From contig JAQBXT010000002.1 in the NCBI GenBank assembly GCA_027624175.1, positions 32,596 through 96,595 of the forward strand: a stretch of DNA of 64,000 nucleotides. Reading direction: 5' to 3'. Both the position numbers and the translations under genes were made by a program. Every line of letters begins with the position of its first letter. Positions within the stretch are counted from its first letter, which is position 1. The notes beneath the pieces are model-generated. The model was not told where the DNA came from, did not search any database, and worked only from the letters and a program-made list of their open reading frames with translations. Of the stretch, positions 9,521 to 18,595 are shown in pieces. The stretch is from Pseudomonadota bacterium. Lineage in GTDB: Bacteria > Pseudomonadota > Gammaproteobacteria > Burkholderiales > SG8-39.

Positions 9521-9522
9521 GC

Positions 9523-10677
9523 ATGTATGAACGCCTCTGCGCCGCCCGCCTGCTCGAACTGGCGCGGCGTTTCCCCGCGGTCGCCATCCTGGGCGCGCGC
9601 CAGGTCGGCAAGACCACGCTGGCGCGCAAGGTGTTCGGCGGCCTGCGCTACCTGGACCTCGAGGATCCCCGCACGGCGCAGCGCTTCCGCGACGATGCGC
9701 GGCTCGCGCTCGATGCGCTGCCGGACGGCGCGATCCTCGACGAGGCGCAAGCCGTCCCCGAGCTGTTCGCCGCGCTACGCGGCACCATAGACGCCGAGCG
9801 CCGCCGCACCGGCCGCTTCATCGTGCTTGGCTCCGCACAGCCGGCCCTGGTTCGGGGAATCTCGGAGTCGCTCGGCGGCCGCGTCGCGGTGGTCGAACTC
9901 GACCCCCTCTCGGCCTGCGAGGCTGCGACCGGGGAGCATGCGGCCGGCTGGCGCGCGCTCTGGCTGAAGGGCGGGTTTCCCGACGCGCTCGGCGGCGATT
10001 TCCGGGAATGGTGGGAAGCCTACCTGCGCACCCTGCTGGAGCGCGACCTGCCCCAGTACGGGGTTGCCGCCGATCCGCTGTTCATGCGGCGTCTGCTGAC
10101 CATGCTCGCGCACCAGCACGGCGGACTGTTCAACGCTTCGGCGCTGGGCGCCTCGCTCGGCGTCTCCTATCACACCGTGCAGCGACAGGTGGACGTGCTG
10201 GAGTCGGTGTTCCTCGCACGACGCCTGCCGCCATACTTCCGCAACGTCGGCAAGCGGCTCACCAAGGCGCCGAAGCTGTTCCTGCGCGACACCGGATTGC
10301 TGCACCATCTCCTCAATATCGGCTCGGCCGAGGACCTGGACGCACATCCCGCGCGCGGCGCGAGCTGGGAGGGATTCGTCGCCGAGGATATCCTGCGGCG
10401 CGAGCGCGTCGCTCGTCCCGGCTCGCAGGGCTGCTTCTGGCGCACCTTGGCCGGCGCCGAGATCGACCTGCTGCTCGACCGCGGCGATGCGCGCGTCGCC
10501 ATCGAGATCAAGGCGGGCCGCGGCGACGCGCCGCGCACGGTGCGTGCCCTGCGCGAGGCGCTGCCGGACGTGCGGGCGGAACGCGCCTGGATCGTCGACC
10601 AGGCACCGGGCACGGAACTGCTCGCGCCCCGCATCGCGCGGATCGGGTTCGCAGAGGCGAGCGGCGGAACGCCGTGA
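9523..10677 (+). CDS. ATP-binding protein, AAA_14 plus DUF4143
   Basis: VAILGARQVGKTTLARKVF (Walker A), YLDLEDPRTAQRF, C-terminal WEGFVAEDILRRE...AEIDLLLDRGDARVAIEIKAG typical of DUF4143. Confidence 0.88.
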   Translation: MYERLCAARLLELARRFPAVAILGARQVGKTTLARKVFGGLRYLDLEDPRTAQRFRDDARLALDALPDGAILDEAQAVPELFAALRGTIDAERRRTGRFIVLGSAQPALVRGISESLGGRVAVVELDPLSACEAATGEHAAGWRALWLKGGFPDALGGDFREWWEAYLRTLLERDLPQYGVAADPLFMRRLLTMLAHQHGGLFNASALGASLGVSYHTVQRQVDVLESVFLARRLPPYFRNVGKRLTKAPKLFLRDTGLLHHLLNIGSAEDLDAHPARGASWEGFVAEDILRRERVARPGSQGCFWRTLAGAEIDLLLDRGDARVAIEIKAGRGDAPRTVRALREALPDVRAERAWIVDQAPGTELLAPRIARIGFAEASGGTP

Positions 10678-10694
10678 CACGGGATGCCAGGCAC

Positions 10695-12110
10695 ATGACG
10701 CTTCCCGTCCAGCCCGTGATCCTCGCGGGCGGCTACGGCACGCGGCTCTGGCCAATGTCGCGCAAGCTCCTGCCCAAGCAGTTCCTGCCGCTCGTGTCGG
10801 CACAAACCATGCTGCAAGAAACGGTGGCGCGGGCGCAGTGCCTGCGCAATGCCAGGCCACCCTTGGTGGTGGTGAGCGAGGAGCATCGCTTTCTCGCGGC
10901 CGAGCAGTTGCGCGCGATGGGCGCCGAGGGCGCGACGCTGCTCCTCGAGCCCGCGGGACGCGGCACCGCACCTGCGGCTGCACTGGCGTGCCTGTCCGCC
11001 ATCGAGCATGACCCCAACGCGATTGTCCTGCTGCTTGCGGCAGACCATCTCATCGCAGATGCGAATCGGTTCCTTGAGTGTGTCACGGTGGCCGTCGGCC
11101 TTGCCCAAGACGGAGGTCTCGTCACCTTTGGCATGCAGCCCGACGGGCCAGCGACAGGGTACGGGTACGTCGTTCGCGGTGAGCCGCTCGGCGCCGGATT
11201 CCGCGTCAGGCAGTTCGTCGAAAAACCCGACGCCGCGCGCGCAGCGCAATTGATCGGCGCTGGCGGCGTCTACTGGAACAGCGGCATGTTGGTGTTCGCC
11301 GCCGCCACCTACATGGCGGAACTGGCGAAACATCGCCCCGACATCGCCGCGGCAGTGCGCAAAGCCTGGGACATGCGCAGCAGCGATCTCGATTTCATTC
11401 GGCCGGGCCGCGACGCCTTCCTCGCCTGCCCGCAGGATTCAGTGGATTATGCGGTGATGGAGCGCACTGCGAACGCGGTCGTGGTGCCGGGCGATTTCGG
11501 CTGGAGCGATCTCGGATCCTGGGACACGCTGTGGGAGGCAGGCCGCAAGGATGATCGCGGCAACGTCGCCGTCGGCGATACGCAGCTCCTGGAGACCAGG
11601 GACAGCTATGTGCGAGCGGAAAGCCGCCTGGTGACGGTACTCGGCCTCGACAACGCGGTGGTCGTGGAAACCAGCGACGCGGTACTCGTCGCTTCGCGCG
11701 AACACGCTCAGCGGGTGAAGGAAATCGTGGCGCGGCTCGCCGACGAGAAGCGCAGTGAGTACCTGAGCCACGACCGCGTGTATCGGCCGTGGGGTTACTA
11801 CGAAAGCGTGGACGCGGGCAGCCGGTACCAGGTGAAGCGCATCGTGGTGAACCCCGGCCAGGCGCTTTCGCTACAGATGCATCAACGCCGCGCCGAGCAC
11901 TGGGTGGTGGTGTCGGGCACCGCGCGCGTCACGCGCGGCGAGGAGGTCCTAACGCTTTCCGAAAACCAGTCGACGTTCATCCCCGTGGGCACCAAGCATC
12001 GCCTCGAAAATCCCGGCGGCGCGCCGCTGCAGATCATCGAGGTGCAGTCCGGGGACTACCTGGGCGAGGACGACATCGTGCGCTTCGAAGACGGCTACGG
12101 CCGCCGGTAG
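10695..12110 (+). CDS. manC: Mannose-1-phosphate guanylyltransferase/mannose-6-phosphate isomerase
   Basis: VILAGGYGTRLWPMSRKLLPKQFLPL...; C-terminal cupin RPWGYYESVDAGSRYQVKRIVVNPGQALSLQMHQRRAEHWVVVSG. Confidence 0.95.
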   Translation: MTLPVQPVILAGGYGTRLWPMSRKLLPKQFLPLVSAQTMLQETVARAQCLRNARPPLVVVSEEHRFLAAEQLRAMGAEGATLLLEPAGRGTAPAAALACLSAIEHDPNAIVLLLAADHLIADANRFLECVTVAVGLAQDGGLVTFGMQPDGPATGYGYVVRGEPLGAGFRVRQFVEKPDAARAAQLIGAGGVYWNSGMLVFAAATYMAELAKHRPDIAAAVRKAWDMRSSDLDFIRPGRDAFLACPQDSVDYAVMERTANAVVVPGDFGWSDLGSWDTLWEAGRKDDRGNVAVGDTQLLETRDSYVRAESRLVTVLGLDNAVVVETSDAVLVASREHAQRVKEIVARLADEKRSEYLSHDRVYRPWGYYESVDAGSRYQVKRIVVNPGQALSLQMHQRRAEHWVVVSGTARVTRGEEVLTLSENQSTFIPVGTKHRLENPGGAPLQIIEVQSGDYLGEDDIVRFEDGYGRR

Positions 12111-12117
12111 CACGATT

Positions 12118-13089
12118 TCAGGCTGCCGTCTGCACCTCGCGGCGCTCAAGAAAATCGCGATAAGCCAGTGCAATGCCTGCTTCCACGTTCACCCTCGGCG
12201 CCCAGCCCAGACGGACCACGCGGGAGACGTCGAGCAGCTTGCGCGGGGTGCCGTCGGGCTTGGCGGTATCGAAGTGCAGTCCGCCTTTGAAACCCACGAT
12301 GCGCGCGACCAGCTCGGCCAGCTCGCTGATGGCGAGATCGGATCCTGGGCCGATGTTGATCAAAGGCGGATAGGTCCCGATCGTCGCGTTGTACTTCGCG
12401 TCGTCCAGCCGCAGCAATGCCACGCAGGCGTCCGCCATGTCGTCGCTGTACAAGAACTCGCGCCGCGGCTTCCCCGTTCCCCATACCACCAGGGCTTCGT
12501 CGCCGCGCGCTTTCGCCTCATGCGCCTTGCGGATCAGCGCCGGCAGGACGTGCGAGGTACGCAGATCGTAGTTGTCGCCGGGGCCGTACAGATTCGTCGG
12601 CATGACGGCAAGGAACTGTGTGCCGTATTGACGGTTGTACGCTGAACACATCTCGATGCCGGCAATCTTCGCGAGCGCATACGGGCGGTTGGTCGGCTCG
12701 AGCGGCCCGGTGAGGAGATGCTCCTCCTTCATCGGCTGCGGGCACTCGCGCGGATAGATGCAGGAGGAACCGAGGAACAAGAGCCGCGTCACGCCCGCAC
12801 GCCAGGCCTCATGGATGACATTGGTCTGGATCGCCAGGTTCTCGCGGATCAACTCGGCCGGCAGCGTGTCGTTGGCGAGGATGCCGCCGACCTTCGCCGC
12901 GGCGAGCAGCACGTGCCGCGGCCGCTCGGCCTCGAAGAAGCGGCGTACCGCCACCGCGTCCGCCAGCTCGAGGTCGGCGTGGGTGCGCAACAGCAGGTTC
13001 TCATGACCCGCGGCGCGCAGCCGGCGCACCAGCGCCGAGCCTGCAAGGCCGCTGTGTCCCGCAACGTAGATCTTGTCGGTCCGCTCCAC
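12118..13089 (-). CDS. fcl: GDP-L-fucose synthase
   Basis: KIYVAGHSGLAGSALVRRL...FLGSSCIYPRECPQPMKEEHLLTGPLEPTNRPYALAKIAGI. Confidence 0.95.
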   Translation of the reverse strand: MERTDKIYVAGHSGLAGSALVRRLRAAGHENLLLRTHADLELADAVAVRRFFEAERPRHVLLAAAKVGGILANDTLPAELIRENLAIQTNVIHEAWRAGVTRLLFLGSSCIYPRECPQPMKEEHLLTGPLEPTNRPYALAKIAGIEMCSAYNRQYGTQFLAVMPTNLYGPGDNYDLRTSHVLPALIRKAHEAKARGDEALVVWGTGKPRREFLYSDDMADACVALLRLDDAKYNATIGTYPPLINIGPGSDLAISELAELVARIVGFKGGLHFDTAKPDGTPRKLLDVSRVVRLGWAPRVNVEAGIALAYRDFLERREVQTAA

Positions 13090-13090
13090 G

Positions 13091-14179
13091 CTATTCGTAC
13101 TGCCGATGCACGGTGTGGCCGTGCTTCGTCACGAGCGCGTCGCGCTCGGCCTCGCGCATGTCGGCGTGCGCCATCTCCTCGACCAGTGCGTCGAACGAGG
13201 TCTTCGCCGTCCAGCCCAGCTTCGTCTTCGCCTTGGACGGATCGCCGAGCAGGGTGTCGACCTCAGCCGGGCGGAAGTAGCACCGGTCCACGGCCACGAT
13301 CTTCTTGCCCACGGTATCCGATGCGTGCTCCTCCGCGCCCGCGCCCTTCCACGATAGCTTCATCTCGAGCTTCTGTGCCGCAAGATTGACGAAATCGCGC
13401 ACGCTGTACTGCTTGCCCGTGGCGATAACGTAGTCCTCGGCTTGCTTCTGCTGCAGCATCAGCCACTGCGCCTCGACGTAGTCGCGCGCGTGGCCCCAGT
13501 CGCGCCGTGCATCGAGATTCCCGAGGTAGAGGCACTCCTGCAGCCCAAGCTTGATGCGCGCGAGCGCGCGCGTGATCTTGCGCGACACGAAAGTCTCGCC
13601 GCGGATCGGCGACTCGTGATTGAAGAGAATCCCGTTGCAGGCGTACATGCCGTAGGACTCGCGGTAATTCACCGTGATCCAGTACGCGTAGAGCTTCGCC
13701 ACGCCGTAGGGAGAGCGCGGGTAGAAGGGCGTGGTCTCCTTCTGCGGCGTCTCCACCACCTTGCCGTAGAGCTCCGAGGTCGAGGCCTGGTAGAAGCGCG
13801 TCTTCTTTTCCATGCCGAGGATGCGCACTGCCTCCAGGAGCCGCAGCGTGCCCATGCCGTCCGAATCGGCGGTGTACTCGGGCTCCTCGAACGACACCGC
13901 GACGTGGCTCTGCGCCGCGAGGTTGTAGATCTCGTCGGGCTGGGACTGCTGCACGATGCGCGTCAGGCTCGACGAATCGGTCATGTCGCCGTAGTGCAAG
14001 ATCAGGCGCCGGTCGGGCTCGTGCGGGTCCTGGTACAGATGGTCGATGCGCTGCGTGTTGAAGCTCGAGGCGCGGCGCTTGATGCCGTGCACCTCGTAGC
14101 CCTTGGCGAGCAGGAATTCGGCGAGGTAGGCGCCATCCTGGCCGGTGATGCCGGTGATCAATTCGATTTTCCTGCTCAT
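13091..14179 (-). CDS. gmd: GDP-mannose 4,6-dehydratase
   Basis: [49 protein letters not shown]; full length. Confidence 0.96.
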   Translation of the reverse strand: MSRKIELITGITGQDGAYLAEFLLAKGYEVHGIKRRASSFNTQRIDHLYQDPHEPDRRLILHYGDMTDSSSLTRIVQQSQPDEIYNLAAQSHVAVSFEEPEYTADSDGMGTLRLLEAVRILGMEKKTRFYQASTSELYGKVVETPQKETTPFYPRSPYGVAKLYAYWITVNYRESYGMYACNGILFNHESPIRGETFVSRKITRALARIKLGLQECLYLGNLDARRDWGHARDYVEAQWLMLQQKQAEDYVIATGKQYSVRDFVNLAAQKLEMKLSWKGAGAEEHASDTVGKKIVAVDRCYFRPAEVDTLLGDPSKAKTKLGWTAKTSFDALVEEMAHADMREAERDALVTKHGHTVHRQYE

Positions 14180-15015
14180 CGTGCGGCCAATGTTACCTCG
14201 GAGAGCTGCTCCTCCCACGACGCCAGCGAAAGACCGAAGTCCTTGCGCAGCCGCGAGCAGTCCAGGCACGAATTTCGCGGCCGCCGTGCGGGTGTGGGGT
14301 AGTCCTCCGTGCGGATCGCCACCACCGGCGTGGCGATGCCCGCACGGGCGAGGATGGCGCGCGCGAAGCCGCACCAGCTCGCCTCGCCTGCCGCGCAAAA
14401 GTGATAGAGCCCGCCAGCCCCGCGTGGCAGCAACTGTGCCGTGGCCCGGGCGATCGCCAGGCTGGAAGTCGGCGCGCCGATCTGGTCATCCACCACGCGC
14501 AGTTCGGGGCGCTCGCGCGCCAGGCGCAGCATGGTGAGCAGAAAATTGCTCCCGCGCGGCCCGTACACCCAGCTGGTGCGCAGGATCAGGTGCCGGCAAC
14601 CCGAGTCAGCAATGGCGCGCTCACCAGCGAGCTTCGAGGCGCCGTAGATATTGAGCGGATTGAGCTCATCGTTTTCGACATAGGGCGAATTCTTGCTGCC
14701 GTCGAAAACGCAGTCGGTGGAGTAGTGCACGAGCAACGCCCCGCTGCGCTTCGCCTCTGCGGCCAACACGCCCGGTGCGACCGCGTTCACCGCGAACGCG
14801 AGATCGCGCTCGGACTCCGCCTTGTCCACCGCAGTGTAGGCCGCAGCATTGACGATCACTTCCGGTTTGGCGGCCCGCACCACTTCGCCGATCCGTTCCG
14901 CGTCGCGCAGATCGAGCTCGGCGCGGCCAAGCGCCGTGACCTCGCCCAGCGCCGCCAGCGTCTTCTGCAACTCCCAACCGACCTGGCCGTCCTTGCCGGT
15001 CAGCAGGATCCTCAA
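14176..15015 (-). CDS. rfbD: dTDP-4-dehydrorhamnose reductase
   Basis: [26 protein letters not shown]...; TTG start overlapping the rfbC stop (TTGA). Confidence 0.93.
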   Translation of the reverse strand: MRILLTGKDGQVGWELQKTLAALGEVTALGRAELDLRDAERIGEVVRAAKPEVIVNAAAYTAVDKAESERDLAFAVNAVAPGVLAAEAKRSGALLVHYSTDCVFDGSKNSPYVENDELNPLNIYGASKLAGERAIADSGCRHLILRTSWVYGPRGSNFLLTMLRLARERPELRVVDDQIGAPTSSLAIARATAQLLPRGAGGLYHFCAAGEASWCGFARAILARAGIATPVVAIRTEDYPTPARRPRNSCLDCSRLRKDFGLSLASWEEQLSEVTLAAR

Positions 15016-15557
15016 GCGAACAGCTCCGCGTCGCGCAATGGCGTGCCGCCTCGGTCCTTTTCCGCCACGATCGGTGCTCCAGCGAGCGGCCATTGAATCC
15101 CCAGCGCCGCATCGCTCCACAGCAGCGTGCGCTCGTGCTCCGGGGCGTAGTAGTCGGTGGCCTTGTAGAGCACGTCGGCGGACTCCGAGGTCACAACAAA
15201 ACCGTGCGCAAAGCCCGGCGGGATCCAGGCCACGCGCTTCGATTCCGCCGACAGCGTGAAACCGGCCCATTTGCCGAAGGTGGGTGAACTCTTGCGCAGG
15301 TCGACCGCCACGTCCCACACCTCGCCCGCGATCACGCGCACGAGTTTCCCCTGCGCCTGGAGAATCTGGTAGTGCAGCCCGCGCAGCACGTTTTTCGTCG
15401 AGCGCGAATGATTGTCCTGCACGAACTCCACGTCCACGCCAGTCGCCTTGTGGAACGCGCGCCGGTGATAGCTCTCGAAGAAGAAGCCGCGAGCGTCGCC
15501 GAATAACTTCGGCTCGAGGAGCAGCACCTCGGGAATGCTGGTGCGCACGACCTGCAT
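15012..15557 (-). CDS. rfbC: dTDP-4-dehydrorhamnose 3,5-epimerase
   Basis: [40 protein letters not shown]. Confidence 0.95.
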   Translation of the reverse strand: MQVVRTSIPEVLLLEPKLFGDARGFFFESYHRRAFHKATGVDVEFVQDNHSRSTKNVLRGLHYQILQAQGKLVRVIAGEVWDVAVDLRKSSPTFGKWAGFTLSAESKRVAWIPPGFAHGFVVTSESADVLYKATDYYAPEHERTLLWSDAALGIQWPLAGAPIVAEKDRGGTPLRDAELFA

Positions 15558-16432
15558 CAGGGCACTTTTTCGGCCAGGATGCGCAGCAGGTACGCGCCGT
15601 AGCCGCTCTTGGCGAGCGGTTGTGCCAGGGCTTTGAGCCGCGCCCTGGTGATCCAATTCTCGCGGTAGGCGATCTCCTCGACGCAGGCGATCTTGAGCCC
15701 CTGGCGCCGCTCGATGGTCTCGATGAAGTGCGAGGCTTCGAGCAGCGACTCATGCGTGCCGGTATCGAGCCAGGCGTGGCCCCGGCCCATGGTCAACACC
15801 TGCAACTCGCCGCGCTTGAGGTACGCCCGGTTCACATCCGTGATCTCGAGCTCGCCGCGGGCTGACGGCTTGAGCCTGGAGGCGATGTCGACCACGCGGT
15901 TGTCGTAGAAGTACAACCCGACGACCGCGAACGGCGATTTCGGGTGCGCGGGCTTTTCTTCGATGCTGGTGGCCTTTCCGCGCCGGTCAAAGGCGACGAC
16001 GCCGTAGCGTTCGGGGTCCGTGACCTGGTAGGCGAATACCGTGGCACCCTTTTTCTGCTTTGCCGCCTGTCTGAACAGCCCGGTGAGGTCGTGCCCGTAG
16101 AACACGTTGTCACCGAGCACCAGTGCGACTGAATCCTTGCCGATGAATTTCCTGCCGATGATGAAGGCCTGCGCCAGGCCTTCGGGCCTCGGTTGCACCG
16201 CATAGCTCAGCTTGATGCCCCACTGGCGCCCGTCGCCCAGCAGCTCCCTGAACCGAGGCGTGTCCTGTTGCGTGGAGATCACCAGGATGTCGCGGATGCC
16301 CGCCATCATCAGCGTGGACAAGGGGTAGTACACCATCGGCTTGTCGTAGACCGGCAGGAGCTGCTTGGACACCACCTGCGTCACCGGGTAGAGACGCGTG
16401 CCCGAGCCGCCGGCGAGGAGGATGCCTTTCAT
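15557..16432 (-). CDS. rfbA: Glucose-1-phosphate thymidylyltransferase
   Basis: [42 protein letters not shown]. Confidence 0.97.
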   Translation of the reverse strand: MKGILLAGGSGTRLYPVTQVVSKQLLPVYDKPMVYYPLSTLMMAGIRDILVISTQQDTPRFRELLGDGRQWGIKLSYAVQPRPEGLAQAFIIGRKFIGKDSVALVLGDNVFYGHDLTGLFRQAAKQKKGATVFAYQVTDPERYGVVAFDRRGKATSIEEKPAHPKSPFAVVGLYFYDNRVVDIASRLKPSARGELEITDVNRAYLKRGELQVLTMGRGHAWLDTGTHESLLEASHFIETIERRQGLKIACVEEIAYRENWITRARLKALAQPLAKSGYGAYLLRILAEKVP

Positions 16433-16491
16433 GTTCGCTCGCCCATGGGGTCAACCGGCCAATTCGCGGCCCGAGATCCGCGGCAGAACGC

Positions 16492-16704
16492 TCACCCGTC
16501 TACCTCAACCACCTCCTCGTCGATGGACGGTGGGACCGCCTCCCCCCTCGCCCTCAGGCTCTCAAGATAGGCTTCGATCGCCTCCTGAATGTTCCGCAGC
16601 GCCTCGGCGCGGGTGGCGCCTTGGGAAATGCAGCCCGGGAGCGCGGGAACCTCGGCCACGTTCACCCCATCTTCGTCCTTCTCGATTAGCACACGGTACT
16701 TCAT
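16492..16704 (-). CDS. HicB-family antitoxin-like protein, no HicA seen
   Basis: MKYRVLIEKDEDGVNVAEVPALPGCISQGATRAEALRNIQEAIEAYLES. Confidence 0.85.
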   Translation of the reverse strand: MKYRVLIEKDEDGVNVAEVPALPGCISQGATRAEALRNIQEAIEAYLESLRARGEAVPPSIDEEVVEVDG

Positions 16705-16714
16705 CGCCTGCCTC

Positions 16715-16810
16715 CTAAGGGGTCTGCACCGGGACTCTCGTTCCCGCGAAAACGGGTATGCCGCCCAACCGATCGGGGGACGTGACAATCAGAAGTTCAG
16801 GACCGGACAT
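16715..16810 (-). pseudogene. DUF433 (VapB45-like antitoxin) N-terminal fragment
   Basis: MSGPELLIVTSPDRLGGIPVFAGTRVPVQTP* : DUF433 start ('GGxPVFxGTRVPVQ') then TAG; read by eye, not in the supplied ORF track. Confidence 0.65.
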
Positions 16811-16962
16811 TCTGGTCTACGCGATTGGAGTTGACTGTAGCATGACCCCGGCTTGGCTGGCCGCCCGGCGCGTCCGCGACATAAGGCCGTGCCCCATTCC
16901 CGCTCTTCAGGACGATCTCGCTCCTTCGTCAGCGCGTCGGCGCGCGCCAAACGCGCCGCGCT

Positions 16963-17193
16963 TTACCTGTGCGCACTCTTGCGTGCCCATGCCACTCCGG
17001 CCGCGACGTCCTCTTCTTGAATACCGAGCGAAGCGAGCTTCTCGCGCACGACACCGGCGCGGCCGATCCGCACCGGCGTCAGGACGATGCGGCCTTCCGC
17101 GGATTGGATGTCGAAATAGCGCGTGCCCGGGAAATCCTCGACCACCGCCTTAGGCAGCGTGATCCGGTTCCTGGAAGTCATCTTGGCTAGCAT
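16963..17193 (-). CDS. AbrB/MazE (SpoVT-type) antitoxin-like protein, no PIN partner seen
   Basis: MTSRNRITLPKAVVEDFPGTRYFDIQSAEGRIVLTPV. Confidence 0.78.
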   Translation of the reverse strand: MLAKMTSRNRITLPKAVVEDFPGTRYFDIQSAEGRIVLTPVRIGRAGVVREKLASLGIQEEDVAAGVAWARKSAHR

Positions 17194-17246
17194 GGTAGTG
17201 GTCGACTAAGAGTAAGAAAGTAAGGTTGCCTTGTCGTAGGCGCACT

Positions 17247-17582
17247 TCACACGATCCGGACCGCGCCTTTGAGCACGCTCGCGCGGATTCCGGGCTTCTC
17301 GGACGGCATCGTCGCCACCTCGACCTTCCTGCCGAACAGGTCCGCAAGATCGTTCTCCAGGCCAATGAGATCCAGCAGGCTGCGATCGGGCTCCAACTCG
17401 ACCAGAAAATCGATATCGCTTTCCGGGCGTTCTTCGCCGCGCGCCGCCGAACCGAAAAGCCGCACGCTCCGCGCACCGTGCGTGCGCGCCAGCGCGCCGA
17501 TGCGCTCTTTCATTCGAAGCACTTCCTCGCGCACGCTCCGGTCGCCCTTGGTACTTCCGCTGCGCTTCGGATTGCTCGTCAT
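17247..17582 (-). CDS. MNT-type nucleotidyltransferase (MntA-like), no HEPN partner seen
   Basis: [58 protein letters not shown] overlap with rfbB stop. Confidence 0.88.
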   Translation of the reverse strand: MTSNPKRSGSTKGDRSVREEVLRMKERIGALARTHGARSVRLFGSAARGEERPESDIDFLVELEPDRSLLDLIGLENDLADLFGRKVEVATMPSEKPGIRASVLKGAVRIV

Positions 17583-18586
17583 TTTGCCAATCCGGCCCGT
17601 CGATCGATATACCAATTCACCGTTTTCCTCAACCCCGACTCGAAGCTCTCCTGCGGCCGCCAGCCGAGCTCGCGCCGGATCTTGCGCGCATCGATGGCGT
17701 AGCGCCGGTCGTGCCCCGGGCGGTCCTTGACGAAGCTGATCAGGCTCGCGTAGCTGCCGCCGGTGCGCGCCTTCGCCTCATCGAGCAGCGCGCACAGGGT
17801 CCGCACCAGCTCGAGGTTCTTCATCTCGGCGCCGCCGCCGATGTTGTAGACCTCGCCCGGGCGGCCGCGCTCGAGCACCGCGCGCAACGCCGCGCAGTGG
17901 TCCATCACGTAGAGCCAGTCGCGCACGTTCTGCCCGTCGCCGTACACCGGCAGCGGCTTGCCCGCGAGCGCCTGGTGGATCATCAGCGGGATCAGCTTCT
18001 CCGGGAACTGGTGCGGCCCGTAGTTGTTCGAGCAGTTGGTGGTCAGCGTCGGCAGCCCGTAGGTGTGCCAATACGCCCGCACCAGGTGGTCGGAAGCCGC
18101 CTTGGAAGCGCTGTAGGGGCTGTTCGGCGCGTAAGGCGTTGCCTCGCTGAAAGCCGGATCCCCCGCCCCGAGCGAGCCGTAGACCTCGTCGGTGGAGACG
18201 TGCAGGAAGCGGAACGCCGCGCGTTCCGGGGCGGCGAGGCTGCCCCAGTAGGCACGCGCCTCCTCGAGCAGCGCAAAGGTGCCGACCACGTTGGTCTGCA
18301 CGAACTCAGCGGGCCCCGCGATGGAGCGATCCACGTGGCTCTCCGCTGCCAGGTGCAGAATGGCGCGCGGCCGGTGCTGCGCCAGGAGCTTTGCCACCAG
18401 CCGGCGGTCGCAGATGTCGCCCTGCACGAAAGTGTGGCGCGCGTCGCCGCGCAGCGCCTCCAGGTTCTGCGGGTTGCCGGCGTAGGTGAGCTTGTCCAGG
18501 TTCACCACCGGCTCGCCCGTGGCGGCGAGCGTCGACAGCACCAGGTTGGAGCCGATGAACCCCGCGCCGCCGGTCACCAGGAGCAT
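17579..18586 (-). CDS. rfbB: dTDP-glucose 4,6-dehydratase
   Basis: [17 protein letters not shown]...[34 protein letters not shown]. Confidence 0.96.
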   Translation of the reverse strand: MLLVTGGAGFIGSNLVLSTLAATGEPVVNLDKLTYAGNPQNLEALRGDARHTFVQGDICDRRLVAKLLAQHRPRAILHLAAESHVDRSIAGPAEFVQTNVVGTFALLEEARAYWGSLAAPERAAFRFLHVSTDEVYGSLGAGDPAFSEATPYAPNSPYSASKAASDHLVRAYWHTYGLPTLTTNCSNNYGPHQFPEKLIPLMIHQALAGKPLPVYGDGQNVRDWLYVMDHCAALRAVLERGRPGEVYNIGGGAEMKNLELVRTLCALLDEAKARTGGSYASLISFVKDRPGHDRRYAIDARKIRRELGWRPQESFESGLRKTVNWYIDRRAGLAK

Positions 18587-18595
18587 GGCGGGATT

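Noticed and set aside
16433-16491. HicA partner for the HicB-like protein
   Set aside because: Only 59 bp to rfbA on one side and the DUF433 stub on the other; no HicA-like frame.
17194-17246. HEPN (HepT) partner for the MntA-like protein
   Set aside because: The gap is ~50 bp and the overlapping 17150..17476 ORF is an alternative frame of the NTase gene without HEPN motifs (RxxxxH).
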